Notes: a model not told the origin generated them from the letters alone. A DNA stretch of 17,143 nucleotides from Alphaproteobacteria bacterium HGW-Alphaproteobacteria-13 (GCA_002842935.1 PHEM01000037.1:1-17143); one strand, 5' to 3'; counted from the first letter of the stretch, positions 1-10,319 are shown. Numbers and translations are program-made.

Positions 1-1
1 T

Positions 2-1153
2 ACGACGGTGCTGATCGGGCAGGCGATGGGGCGCGGGGACATCCATGCCGCGCGCCGCGCCTCGGGCGGCGCGATCGGGCTGGCACTGGGCTTTTCGGTC
101 CTGATCGCGATCCTCGGCTGGTTCGCCTCCGACGCGATCCTGCGCTGGCTGGAAACGCCGGCGGAGGCCTTCGCGCTCGCGCACGACTATCTGCGCGTGA
201 CCTTCATCGCCGTGCCCGCGTCGATGCTGATGGTCACGCTGATGATGGCGTCGCGCGGCGCGGGCGACGCCGTGACGCCGCTGCGCTTCATGATCCTGTC
301 CGTGGCGCTCGACATCCTGCTCAATCCTGTGCTGATCCTGGGACTCGGCCCTTTTCCGCGCCTCGGCATCGCGGGAAGCGCGCTCGCGACCGCCGTCGCG
401 GGCACGATCAGCCTGATCGGCATGATCGGCTGGTTCTATGCGAAGGACCATGTGCTGCGCCTGCGCGGGCGCGAACTGGCCTATCTGCTGCCGACCGCGG
501 GCGAGCTTCGCTTCATCATCGGGCGCGGCCTGCCGATGGGCGCGCAGATGCTCGTCATATCGGGCGCGGGACTGGTGATGATCGGTCTGGTCAACCGCGA
601 AGGGCTGGTCATGGCCGCCGCCTATGGCGCAACGCTGCAATTGTGGAACTATATCCAGATGCCCGCGCTCGCGGTCGGCGCGGCGGTCAGCGCGATGGCC
701 GCGCAGAATATCGGCGCGGGCCGCTGGGACCGCGTCGCGCAGGTCACGAACGGCGGCATCCTCATCAACCTGGCGATGACCGGCGTGCTGATCGCGCTGC
801 TGCTGCTGTTCGACCGCGCCGCGCTGGCGCTGTTCCTCGGCACGGGCAGCCCGGCGATCGAAGTGTCGCGCCACATCCAATATATCGCGACCTGGACCTT
901 CCTGCCCTTCGGCACCACCATCGTCCTGATCGGCACGCTGCGCGCCAACGGCTCGGTCATCCCGCCGCTGATCATCCTCGCCCTGTCGATGTTCCCGATC
1001 CGCCTCGGCATCTATTGGCTCGGCTATCCGGCGCTCGGCAGCGATTCGATCTGGTGGAGCTTTCCCCTGTCCTCGCTGGCGTCGCTGGCGATGGCCTGGG
1101 CGGTCTATCGCCACGGCGGCTGGCGCCGCGCCTTGCCGCAACCGGCGCTCTGA
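2..1153 (+). CDS. MATE-family multidrug efflux transporter (5' end missing)
   Basis: Inner-membrane antiporter of the MATE (NorM/DinF-like) family, which exports drugs or other organic cations in exchange for Na+ or H+. The visible 384 residues are a string of hydrophobic helices, with several small-residue-rich segments such as VLIGQAMGRGD at the very start, SRGAGDAVTPLR at about residues 85-96 and MAAQNIGAGRWDRVAQ near 230-245, all typical of MATE proteins. The family is usually 440-480 residues, so roughly the first 60-90 residues lie outside the window. The frame is open back to base 2, so the GTG at 8 is probably an internal valine codon and not a start. The stop is TGA at 1151-1153. The substrate cannot be told from sequence. 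Family assignment is firm, gene symbol is not. Confidence 0.9.
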   Translation, partial: TTVLIGQAMGRGDIHAARRASGGAIGLALGFSVLIAILGWFASDAILRWLETPAEAFALAHDYLRVTFIAVPASMLMVTLMMASRGAGDAVTPLRFMILSVALDILLNPVLILGLGPFPRLGIAGSALATAVAGTISLIGMIGWFYAKDHVLRLRGRELAYLLPTAGELRFIIGRGLPMGAQMLVISGAGLVMIGLVNREGLVMAAAYGATLQLWNYIQMPALAVGAAVSAMAAQNIGAGRWDRVAQVTNGGILINLAMTGVLIALLLLFDRAALALFLGTGSPAIEVSRHIQYIATWTFLPFGTTIVLIGTLRANGSVIPPLIILALSMFPIRLGIYWLGYPALGSDSIWWSFPLSSLASLAMAWAVYRHGGWRRALPQPAL

Positions 1154-1209
1154 CACCCGGCGAAAGCGCGGGGCTTGCCAGCCGGGCACGAACGGGACCA
1201 CCATGCGCC

Positions 1210-2336
1210 ATGGCCCGTCGCCAGCATCGAGCCGCGATTCGCGGCGCGCGCCTTGCCCGCCCCCTGCGCTGGCTGCTGCTGGCGCTGGCCGGGACGGGCG
1301 CGGGCATGATGCTGGGCGAGCATGTCGCGGGAAACCGCCTCGGCCCGAAAGAGGAGATACTCCGCGAAGGAAGCGGCGGCGGCTATGCCGGTCTCAGCGC
1401 CAATCCCGACGCGCTGAACCCCGACGCGGCGGCGGCTGCGCCCTGCCGCGACTGCGCCGACAGCTATGGCGCGGCGGCACGGCTCCGCGCGCGGCGGGAG
1501 GAACGCGCGAATGCCGGCTTGAGCGAACCGGCTGCGGAGGGTCCCGCCGAAACATGGATCGAGCCGACCGACGACTATCGCTATGGCGGGCGGTTTCCCA
1601 AGCCGCGTACTCCCGCGAAAGCGGGAGTCCATCTCCGGTCGGTGCAAGATGGAACCGGCAGGAGATGGGTCCCCGCCTTCGCGGGGACACACAAGCATTT
1701 CATTCAAAGTCGATCACGCTCCAGGATTCAGCCCCGGATGCCGTCAGGGACCCCCCGGCTTCGGCTTGGCGCAGCGATTCCGGTCGCCCGCCTTGCAGGC
1801 CGCGACATCGGCCTTCCACTGCGCGACATCGGCTTCATATTTCAGGCGCTCTTCCTCCGCCTGCGCGGCCACGCGGGCCTTTTCGGCCTCATAGGCCGCC
1901 GTCTCGTCCGCGAAGGCGGCCTGATCGTGGGCGATCTGCTGCCGCACCGCCGACACTTCCTGTTCATAGGTCACATTGTCGGCGCGCGCCCGTGCCGCCT
2001 GCTCGGCGTTGAGCCGCGCGGTGTTGGCGCGCTCCTCCGGCGTCGTGCGATCGGGCGGCGTCTGCTCGCTCGCGGCGACGTCAGTATCGGCGGGATCGCG
2101 CGGCTGAAACGCCGTCGCGGGTACCGACGCCAGCAGCGCCGCCGCCAAAGCACTCCCCCATATCCTGCTTTTCATCGAAACTCTCCTTCCTCCGCGATTC
2201 CGCGGGTCCAACGCTTCGCGGCGCGGCCCGTTCCCGCGCAAGCATTGCGGGCGCCGCCGGGGCCGCCTATCTATGCCGAAAGCCTCGCCGCAAGCCCCCT
2301 TGCGCCGACAGAACAAATCTGGAACAAACCCCTCCC

Positions 2337-2340
<4 letters not shown>
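1210..2340 (+). CDS. Hypothetical membrane-anchored protein; C-terminus overrun by a palindromic repeat
   Basis: The reliable part is about 1210-1605 (some 132 residues). It has a basic N-terminus, one hydrophobic segment (LRWLLLALAGTGAGMML, about residues 18-34), then a polar stretch with a CRDC pair and the motifs DSYGAAARLRARRE and DDYRYGGRFPKP. I recall small proteins with this kind of ending from sphingomonad genomes but know no function. At about 1606 a palindromic repeat begins and is read in frame as TPAKAGVH...RRWVPAFAGTH. The frame then stays open to TGA at 2338-2340, through DNA that is better explained by the opposite-strand gene at 1744-2175. The formal 376-residue product is therefore doubtful. 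The original stop was probably lost or displaced by the repeat, so treat everything after about 1690 as unsupported. The gene lies 56 bp after the MATE gene and may be cotranscribed with it. Confidence 0.42.
1609..1688. repeat. Palindromic repeat A (cloverleaf-like, read in frame)
   Basis: Two perfect 8-bp hairpins flank a longer pairing. Hairpin 1 is ACTCCCGC-GAAA-GCGGGAGT (1609-1628). Hairpin 2 is GTCCCCGC-CTTC-GCGGGGAC (1669-1688). Between them ATCTCC (1631-1636) pairs with GGAGAT (1661-1666), and CCGGT pairs with ACCGG further in. Together they could fold as a three-armed cloverleaf. From memory, repeats that translate as PAKAGVH / WVPAFAGTH are scattered through many sphingomonad genomes. 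The copy number here cannot be known from one window. Confidence 0.85.
1744..2175 (-). CDS. Hypothetical secreted coiled-coil protein
   Basis: A 143-residue protein with a clear signal peptide (MKSRIWGSALAAALLASVPATA, probable cleavage after ATA at residue 22). After it comes a Thr/Pro/Asp-rich linker, a charged Ala/Glu/Arg-rich helix from about residue 47 to 120 likely to form a coiled coil (NAEQAARARADN, AEKARVAAQAEEERLKYEAD), and a short tail with two cysteines (ACKAGDRNRCAKPKPGGP). The frame opens further upstream, but the ATG at 2175 is chosen because AGGAAGGAGAG lies just before it and the signal peptide starts there. It is divergent from uvrA across a 161-bp gap. Location would be the periplasm. 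Function is unknown, and I do not recognise the family. Confidence 0.75.
   Translation of the reverse strand: MKSRIWGSALAAALLASVPATAFQPRDPADTDVAASEQTPPDRTTPEERANTARLNAEQAARARADNVTYEQEVSAVRQQIAHDQAAFADETAAYEAEKARVAAQAEEERLKYEADVAQWKADVAACKAGDRNRCAKPKPGGP
2311..2325. promoter_or_regulatory. LexA (SOS) box of uvrA
   Basis: The sequence is GAAC-AAATCTG-GAAC, that is GTTC-N7-GTTC read on the minus strand. This is the direct-repeat operator known for alphaproteobacterial LexA, unlike the CTGT-N8-ACAG palindrome of E. coli. It ends 11 bases before the uvrA ATG at 2337, a position from which a repressor would block transcription start. A perfect match in front of a classical SOS gene makes the call strong, although binding itself is inferred. 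Confidence 0.88.
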
Positions 2341-5315
<2,975 letters not shown>

Positions 5316-5331
5316 GGCGAGTCCTCCCTCC

Positions 5332-5409
5332 CCGTCACCCCGGACTTGATCCGGGGTCCCGCTTTTCACCGTCGCTGAGCGGGACCCCGGATCAAGTCCG
5401 GGGTGACGG
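5332..5409. repeat. Palindromic repeat C, perfect 32-bp inverted repeat
   Basis: Left arm 5332-5363 is the exact reverse complement of right arm 5378-5409, with a 14-base loop. The arms carry CCGGACTTGATCCGGGG and its complement, a sequence I recall as a widespread alphaproteobacterial intergenic repeat. It lies 16 bases after the uvrA stop and just before the Pho boxes of pstS. As RNA it would form a very stable hairpin that could end or protect the uvrA transcript, but there is no T-run for a classical intrinsic terminator. Confidence 0.93.
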
Positions 5410-5432
5410 AAGAAGAAGGGTCGCCGCCATCC

Positions 5433-5450
5433 ATGACACTTCCGTGACAT
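5433..5450 (-). promoter_or_regulatory. Possible second Pho box, reverse orientation
   Basis: Read on the minus strand the sequence is ATGTCAC-GGAA-GTGTCAT, two 7-base half-sites each matching the E. coli CTGTCAT/CTGTCAC unit at six of seven positions, with the standard 4-base spacer. It lies three bases before the forward Pho box and points toward repeat C and the end of uvrA, where no minus-strand gene exists. It may add PhoB binding for pstS. The function is inferred. Confidence 0.5.
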
Positions 5451-5453
5451 CGC

Positions 5454-5471
5454 CTGTCACAAACACGTCAC
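5454..5471 (+). promoter_or_regulatory. Pho box upstream of pstS
   Basis: The sequence CTGTCAC-AAAC-ACGTCAC has the PhoB-box layout of two 7-base direct half-sites at 11-bp period with an A-rich spacer. The first half matches CTGTCAT at six of seven positions, the second keeps GTCA. It is followed by ATAAC and lies 82 bases before the pstS ATG. Its location before the pst operon supports the call; binding is inferred. Confidence 0.72.
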
Positions 5472-5553
5472 ATAACATCCCCATTGGGCGGTTCAGCGAG
5501 TCGCCTTCGGGGTGGCGGCCCGGTTCCTTGATGAACCCCGACAGGACGATGTG

Positions 5554-6594
5554 ATGCTCCGCAAATTCGCTCTCACCGCCACGGCCGCGCTGGCGCTGTC
5601 CGCCTGTCAGGATCAGGCATCCTCGGGCGGCGGCGCGCGCGATTATATCAGCGCCGTCGGCTCCTCGACCGTCTATCCCTTTGCGACCGCGGCCGGCGAG
5701 AAATTCGCCGAGGCGACGGGCAACAAGGTGCCCAAGATCGACTCGACCGGCACTGGCGGCGGCTTCGAGCGCTTTTGCCAGGGCGTCGGCGGCGCGACGC
5801 CCGACATCATCAACGCCTCGCGCCGCATGAAGAAAAAGGAATTCGACACCTGCGCCGCGAACGGCGTCACGGATATCGTCGAAATCCAGATCGGCATCGA
5901 CGGCATCGCGCTGGGCGAGGCCGCGCGCGGTCCGGGTTTCGCGCTGTCCGAAGAGGATATCTACAAGGCGCTCGCCGCCAATCCCTATGGCCAGCCCAAC
6001 ACGGCGAAGACATGGCGGGACGTCAACCCCGCGCTTCCCGCCGTCGCCATCTCGGTCTTCGGCCCGCCTTCGACCAGCGGCACTTACGATGCGTTCAAGG
6101 AACTGATCCTCTCGACAGGCTGCGACGCGAATCCGGAGATGAAGGCGCTGAAGGACAGCGACAAGGACAAGCATGAATCGGTCTGCACGGGCCTGCGCGG
6201 CGCGCCCTTCTATGTCGAGCAGGGTGAGAACGACAATCTGATCATCTCGAAACTCGACAAGAATCCGACCAGCCTCGGCATCTTCGGCTTTTCCTATCTC
6301 GACGCCAACAAGGACAAGATCAGGGCGGTGCCCGTGCAGGGCGTGGCGCCGACCTATGCCGCGATCGCCGAAGGCCGCTACCCCGGCTCGCGCCCGCTGT
6401 TCATCTATGTGAAGAAGGCGCATGTCGGCGTGATCCCCGGTCTCGCCGACTATGTCGCCGAGTTCCTGAAGGGCGCGGGCGAAGACGGCTATCTGGGTGC
6501 CAAGGGCCTGATCGTCTCGCCGAAGGAGGTCGCCGACAAGGCCGCCGCGAACGCCGGGGGCATGATTGCGCTCGACGGGGCGGAATTGAAGTAA
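5554..6594 (+). CDS. pstS: Phosphate-binding lipoprotein of the Pst ABC transporter
   Basis: Captures inorganic phosphate in the periplasm and delivers it to the PstCA permease. It has 346 residues from the chosen ATG at 5554, where MLRKFALTATAALALSAC is a lipoprotein signal with lipobox LSAC (Cys18), so the mature protein is probably lipid-anchored. Phosphate-binding-family motifs include SAVGSSTVYPF, DSTGTGGGFERFC, NASRRMKKKE and GPPSTSGTYDAFKEL. The frame opens at 5512, but that would put 14 polar residues before the lipoprotein signal, and AGGA at 5543-5546 fits the 5554 start. It is the first gene of pstS-pstC-pstA-pstB-phoU-phoB, with Pho boxes upstream and a 138-bp gap holding repeat D before pstC. 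Activation by PhoB under phosphate limitation is the expected regulation. Confidence 0.96.
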   Translation: MLRKFALTATAALALSACQDQASSGGGARDYISAVGSSTVYPFATAAGEKFAEATGNKVPKIDSTGTGGGFERFCQGVGGATPDIINASRRMKKKEFDTCAANGVTDIVEIQIGIDGIALGEAARGPGFALSEEDIYKALAANPYGQPNTAKTWRDVNPALPAVAISVFGPPSTSGTYDAFKELILSTGCDANPEMKALKDSDKDKHESVCTGLRGAPFYVEQGENDNLIISKLDKNPTSLGIFGFSYLDANKDKIRAVPVQGVAPTYAAIAEGRYPGSRPLFIYVKKAHVGVIPGLADYVAEFLKGAGEDGYLGAKGLIVSPKEVADKAAANAGGMIALDGAELK

Positions 6595-6614
6595 CTCTTC
6601 CTATTATTCAGGAT

Positions 6615-6707
6615 CGTCATTGCGAGCGAAGCGAAGCAATCTCCAGCAAGCGTCAAGCCATGCCGATGGCTGGAGATTGCTTCGTCGCTACGCTCCTCGC
6701 AATGACG
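6615..6707. repeat. Palindromic repeat D between pstS and pstC
   Basis: Left arm 6615-6646 (CGTCATTGCGAGCGAAG...CTCCAG) and right arm 6670-6707 are inverted copies that differ mainly by about six extra bases in the right arm (GAGCGTAGCGACG against CGAAGCG), separated by a 23-base loop. Outer CGTCATTGCGAG and inner AAGCAATCTCCAG pair perfectly. I recall this CATTGCGAG...AAGCAATCT repeat from many proteobacteria. It fills most of the pstS-pstC gap and would form a stable RNA hairpin there. Confidence 0.92.
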
Positions 6708-6732
6708 AAGATAGAGACCGGGTAGCCATCAC

Positions 6733-8109
6733 GTGACCTTCCACACCCCCGCCTTGCTGATCGTGATCCTCGGCCTCGCGCTGATCGGCTGGCTGGCGGG
6801 CCGGGGGCGCTCGGCGCTGCTCGCGAGCCGGACGGAGACGGCGCTGCATTCGCGCCCGCAATATCATGGCTGGTATGTCGCGCTGTGGCTGTTCGCGCCC
6901 GCCGCACTCTTTCTCGCCGTGTGGACCAGCGTGTCACCTGCGCTCATCACCAATCAGGTGCTGGCAAGCGAAGCCGCGCAAAGCCTGCCCGCCTTCGGCT
7001 TCGAGCGCGGCGCGATCCTGTCCGACGCGCGCAGCGTCGCGCAGGGCAAGCAGGCCGCCGTCCGCCTGCCCGCCGCCGCGCCGCTCGTCCAGCCCTATGC
7101 GGAGGCGGCGCGCCGCTATGGCGCGATCGGCGTCGCCGCGATGCTGGCGCTCGCACTCGCAGGGGGGCTTTATGCCTTCACGCGCATCCGCCCCGAATTT
7201 CGCGCCCGCACCCGCGTCGAGCGGATCGTGATGGCGCTGCTGCTGCTCGCCTCGCTGGTCGCGATTCTCACCACCTTCGGCATCCTGCTGTCGCTCCTGT
7301 TCGAATCGATCCGTTTCTTCCGCCTCGTCTCGCCTGCCGAACTCTTGTTCGGCACGTACTGGAACCCGCAGAGCGGCGCGCCGGTCAAGGGCACGTTCGG
7401 CGGCCTTCCGCTGTTCTGGGGCACGGTGCTGATCGGCGCGATCATCGCGATGATCGTCGCCATTCCCATCGGCATGATGTCCGCCGTCTACCTCACGCAA
7501 TATGCCAGGCCCGCGGTGCGCAAATGGGTGAAGCCCTGCCTGGAGATCCTCGCGGGCGTGCCGACCGTGGTCTATGGCTATTTCGCCGCGCTGACCGTCG
7601 CCCCGGCCTTGCGCGAAGGGGCGGCGATGCTGGGCATCCCGAACGCCTCGACCGAAAGCGCGCTGGCGGCGGGCATCGTCATGGGGGTGATGATCATCCC
7701 CTTCGTCTCGTCGATGGCCGACGACAGCATCAACGCCGTGCCGCAAGCGATGCGCGACGGATCGCTGGCATTGGGCGCGACGCCGAACGAGACGATCCGG
7801 CAAGTGCTGATCCCCGCCGCGCTGCCCGGCGTGATGGGCGGCATATTGCTGGCCGTCAGCCGCGCGATCGGCGAGACGATGATCGTCGTGATGGCGGCGG
7901 GCCTGTCCGCGAACCTGACCGCCAACCCCTTTGCCAGCGTCACCACCGTGACGGCGCAGATCGTCAAGCTGCTGACCGGCGACCAGGAATTCGACAGCGC
8001 CAAGACGCTCGCCGCCTTCGCGCTGGGCCTGGTCCTGTTCCTCGTCACGCTGCTGCTCAACATCGCCGCGCTGCGGATCGTCAAAAAGTATCGCGAAGCC
8101 TATGAATAG
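6733..8109 (+). CDS. pstC: Phosphate ABC transporter permease PstC
   Basis: One of the two membrane subunits of the high-affinity phosphate importer; it pairs with PstA and PstB. It has 458 residues against about 320 in E. coli. The extra N-terminal part holds a membrane helix at about residues 5-22, a second at about 45-65, a periplasmic loop of some 60 residues and a third helix at about 133-153, like the PstC N-terminal domain (DUF3708 type) of other alphaproteobacteria. The core permease domain runs from about residue 230, with the EAA loop LALGATPNETIRQVLIPAALPG near 346-367 that docks on PstB. The start is GTG at 6733; only a weak ribosome-binding site is seen. It overlaps pstA by 8 bases, so the two are translationally coupled. 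Confidence 0.95.
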   Translation: MTFHTPALLIVILGLALIGWLAGRGRSALLASRTETALHSRPQYHGWYVALWLFAPAALFLAVWTSVSPALITNQVLASEAAQSLPAFGFERGAILSDARSVAQGKQAAVRLPAAAPLVQPYAEAARRYGAIGVAAMLALALAGGLYAFTRIRPEFRARTRVERIVMALLLLASLVAILTTFGILLSLLFESIRFFRLVSPAELLFGTYWNPQSGAPVKGTFGGLPLFWGTVLIGAIIAMIVAIPIGMMSAVYLTQYARPAVRKWVKPCLEILAGVPTVVYGYFAALTVAPALREGAAMLGIPNASTESALAAGIVMGVMIIPFVSSMADDSINAVPQAMRDGSLALGATPNETIRQVLIPAALPGVMGGILLAVSRAIGETMIVVMAAGLSANLTANPFASVTTVTAQIVKLLTGDQEFDSAKTLAAFALGLVLFLVTLLLNIAALRIVKKYREAYE

Positions 8110-9358
8110 GACCATGTCCCCGACCGACTGGACCAGCCGCGCGATGCGCAAGCGCATCGCCCGCCGCTATGCCGCCGAACGCCGCTTCCGGCTGATGGGG
8201 CTGGGCGCGGTGCTGCTGTCCGGCGCTTTCCTGGCCTTCCTGCTGTTCGTGATGGTCGGGAACGGCCTGCGCGGTTTCACCTACACCCATGTCGCGGTGC
8301 CGGTCGATTTCCGCGAGACGCCGCTGGCCATCGACCCCGCGCGCCTGTCCGATCCCGACGCCGAGAGGATCATCGCCAATGCGGGCCTGTCCGACGTCGT
8401 CGCCTTCGCCGCCGACGAGGCGCTGGGCGACGGCGGCTCGGCGCTGATCTCCGAAAATGCGTGGAAGGAAGTGCGCAAGGCGATTCTGGCCGACCCGGAC
8501 TTGCTGAAAGGCCGCTCCGTCTTCGACCTGCCCGCGTCGAGCGCCGTCGACAGCGCCGCCAAGCAGGGCGCGGCCGGCGAACTCGGCGCGCGTGTCGCGG
8601 CGCTGAAGCAGGACGGGCGGCTCTCCACCGGCATCCACTGGCCCTTCTTCCGCAACGCCGACGCGACCGATCCCGCCGTCGCGGGCATCTGGGGGGCGCT
8701 CAAGGGATCGGTGCTGACGATCGTCATCGCCTTTCTGATCGCCTTTCCGACGGGCGTGCTCGCGGCGCTTTATCTCGAGGAATATGCGCCGAAGAACCGC
8801 TGGACGGACCTGATCGAAGTGTCGATCAACAATCTGGCGGCGGTGCCGTCGATCATCTTCGGCCTGCTCGCGCTCGCGGTGTTCATCAACTGGTTCGGCC
8901 TGTGCCAGGCAAGCCCGCTGGTCGGCGGGCTGACGCTGGCGCTGATGACGATGCCGGTGATCGTCATCGCTGCGCGCAACGCGATCAAGGCCGTGCCGCC
9001 GTCGATCCGCGACGCCGCGCTCGGCGTCGGCGCCAGCCCCGTGCAGGTGGTCTTCCATCACGTCCTGCCGCTCGCCCTGCCCGGTATCTTGACCGGCACG
9101 ATCATCGGCATGGCCCGCGCGCTGGGCGAAACGGCGCCGCTGCTCTTGATCGGGATGCGCGCCTTCATCGGCGACGTGCCGGACGGACTCTGTTCGCCTT
9201 CGACCGTGCTGCCGATGCAGATATTCCTCTGGTCGGACGAAGTCGACCGGGGCTTCGTCGAAAAAACCTCCGCCGCGATCATCGTGCTGCTCGTCCTGCT
9301 GCTGTCGATGAACGCGCTCGCCATCTATCTCCGCAACAAGTTCGAAAAGCGCTGGTGA
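8102..9358 (+). CDS. pstA: Phosphate ABC transporter permease PstA
   Basis: Second membrane subunit of the phosphate importer. It has 418 residues against about 296 in E. coli. The N-terminus has a basic cytoplasmic stretch (MRKRIARRYAAERRFR), one helix at about residues 31-55, then a periplasmic loop of about 130 residues resembling the DUF3333-type extension common in alphaproteobacterial PstA. The permease core starts near residue 196 (GALKGSVLTIVIAFLIAFPTG) and has the EAA loop ALGVGASPVQVVFHHVLPLALPG near 307-329. The ATG at 8102 overlaps the end of pstC; an ATG at 8114 (Met5) is a possible alternative. The stop at 9356-9358 lies one base from pstB. Confidence 0.95.
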   Translation: MNRTMSPTDWTSRAMRKRIARRYAAERRFRLMGLGAVLLSGAFLAFLLFVMVGNGLRGFTYTHVAVPVDFRETPLAIDPARLSDPDAERIIANAGLSDVVAFAADEALGDGGSALISENAWKEVRKAILADPDLLKGRSVFDLPASSAVDSAAKQGAAGELGARVAALKQDGRLSTGIHWPFFRNADATDPAVAGIWGALKGSVLTIVIAFLIAFPTGVLAALYLEEYAPKNRWTDLIEVSINNLAAVPSIIFGLLALAVFINWFGLCQASPLVGGLTLALMTMPVIVIAARNAIKAVPPSIRDAALGVGASPVQVVFHHVLPLALPGILTGTIIGMARALGETAPLLLIGMRAFIGDVPDGLCSPSTVLPMQIFLWSDEVDRGFVEKTSAAIIVLLVLLLSMNALAIYLRNKFEKRW

Positions 9359-9359
9359 C

Positions 9360-10142
9360 ATGACTCAAGACGATCTTATCATCGCCGCCCCCAAGATGAC
9401 GGCGCGCGGCGTCAGCGTCTTCTATGGCGAGAAACAGGCCATCAATGACGTGTCGATCGATGTCGGCGTGGACGAAGTGACGGCCTTCATCGGCCCGTCG
9501 GGCTGCGGCAAGTCGACCTTCCTGCGCTCGCTCAACCGCATGAACGACACCGTCGCGGGCGCGCGCGTGACGGGCGAAATCCGGCTGGAGGGCGAGGATA
9601 TCTATGCCCCCGCGATGGACGTGGTGCAGCTTCGCGCCCGCGTCGGCATGGTGTTCCAGAAACCGAACCCCTTCCCCAAGTCGATCTATGACAATGTCGC
9701 CTATGGTCCGCGCATCCACGGTCTCGCCGCCGGCAAAGCGGAACTCGACGTCATCGTCGAACGCGCGCTGTCCCGCGCGGGGCTGTGGGACGAAGTCAAG
9801 GACCGGATCGGCGAAAGCGGCACCGCGCTGTCGGGCGGGCAGCAGCAGCGCCTGTGCATCGCCCGCGCGATCGCCGTCGATCCCGAAGTGATCTTGATGG
9901 ACGAACCCTGCTCCGCGCTCGACCCCATCGCGACGGCCCGGATCGAGGAACTGATCCACGAACTGCGCGGAAACTATGCGATCGTCATCGTCACCCACAA
10001 TATGCAGCAGGCGGCGCGCGTGTCGCAGCGCACCGCCTTTTTTCACCTTGGGACACTGGTCGAATATGGCCGGACCACCGACATCTTCACCAATCCGCGG
10101 CAGGACCGCACCAAGGATTATATCACGGGGCGTTATGGGTGA
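9360..10142 (+). CDS. pstB: Phosphate ABC transporter ATP-binding protein PstB
   Basis: Cytoplasmic ATPase that powers phosphate import through PstC/PstA. It has 260 residues, the normal family length. Walker A is GPSGCGKST at 45-53, the Q-loop region VGMVFQKPNPFPKSIYDNVAYGPR is typical of PstB, signature LSGGQ is at 157-161, Walker B and catalytic Glu are ILMDEP at 178-183 (Glu182), and the switch His is 213 (THNMQQAARV). All catalytic positions are intact. It starts one base after the pstA stop, so it is tightly coupled. It is followed by a 177-bp gap holding repeat E before phoU. Confidence 0.98.
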   Translation: MTQDDLIIAAPKMTARGVSVFYGEKQAINDVSIDVGVDEVTAFIGPSGCGKSTFLRSLNRMNDTVAGARVTGEIRLEGEDIYAPAMDVVQLRARVGMVFQKPNPFPKSIYDNVAYGPRIHGLAAGKAELDVIVERALSRAGLWDEVKDRIGESGTALSGGQQQRLCIARAIAVDPEVILMDEPCSALDPIATARIEELIHELRGNYAIVIVTHNMQQAARVSQRTAFFHLGTLVEYGRTTDIFTNPRQDRTKDYITGRYG

Positions 10143-10160
10143 GAACGACCCTCTCCTCCT

Positions 10161-10265
10161 TCGTCATGCTGAACTTGTTTCAGCATCCACGGCCTGCGCT
10201 ATCCTTGAGCGCGGCGCGAATGGAGAAGGCGGACCATGGATGCTGAAACAAGTTCAGCATGACGA
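10161..10265. repeat. Palindromic repeat E between pstB and phoU
   Basis: Left arm 10161-10189 and right arm 10237-10265 are perfect 29-bp inverted copies (core GCTGAACTTGTTTCAGCAT) separated by 47 bases. I recall TCGTCATGCTGAACTTGTTTCAGCATCCA as a frequent sphingomonad intergenic repeat. It occupies most of the pstB-phoU gap. The remaining gap before the phoU start shows only a single CTGTCAC-like half-site at 10295. Confidence 0.93.
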
Positions 10266-10319
10266 GAGAAAGAGGATGGTGCCCGATTTCAGGGCTGTCA
10301 CCATGATAGGACGAAGCAA

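Noticed and set aside
1606..1692. Repeat A as a CRISPR unit or attachment site
   Set aside because: Single copy in the window with internal hairpins and no spacer periodicity or nearby integrase.
5332..5409. Repeat C as a classical rho-independent terminator
   Set aside because: The hairpin is strong, but no T-run follows either arm, so only a general hairpin effect can be claimed.
5512..5553. GTG/ATG-type upstream starts for pstS from 5512
   Set aside because: Would place a polar 14-residue leader before a complete lipoprotein signal peptide; the ATG at 5554 has AGGA at good spacing.
6934..9361. Long minus-strand open frames opposite pstC and pstA (407 and 426 codons)
   Set aside because: Their products are low-complexity RRH/DDR/GQ-rich strings typical of antisense readings of GC-rich genes.
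10295..10305. CTGTCACCATG before phoU as a Pho box
   Set aside because: Only one half-site; nothing similar 11 bp to either side.
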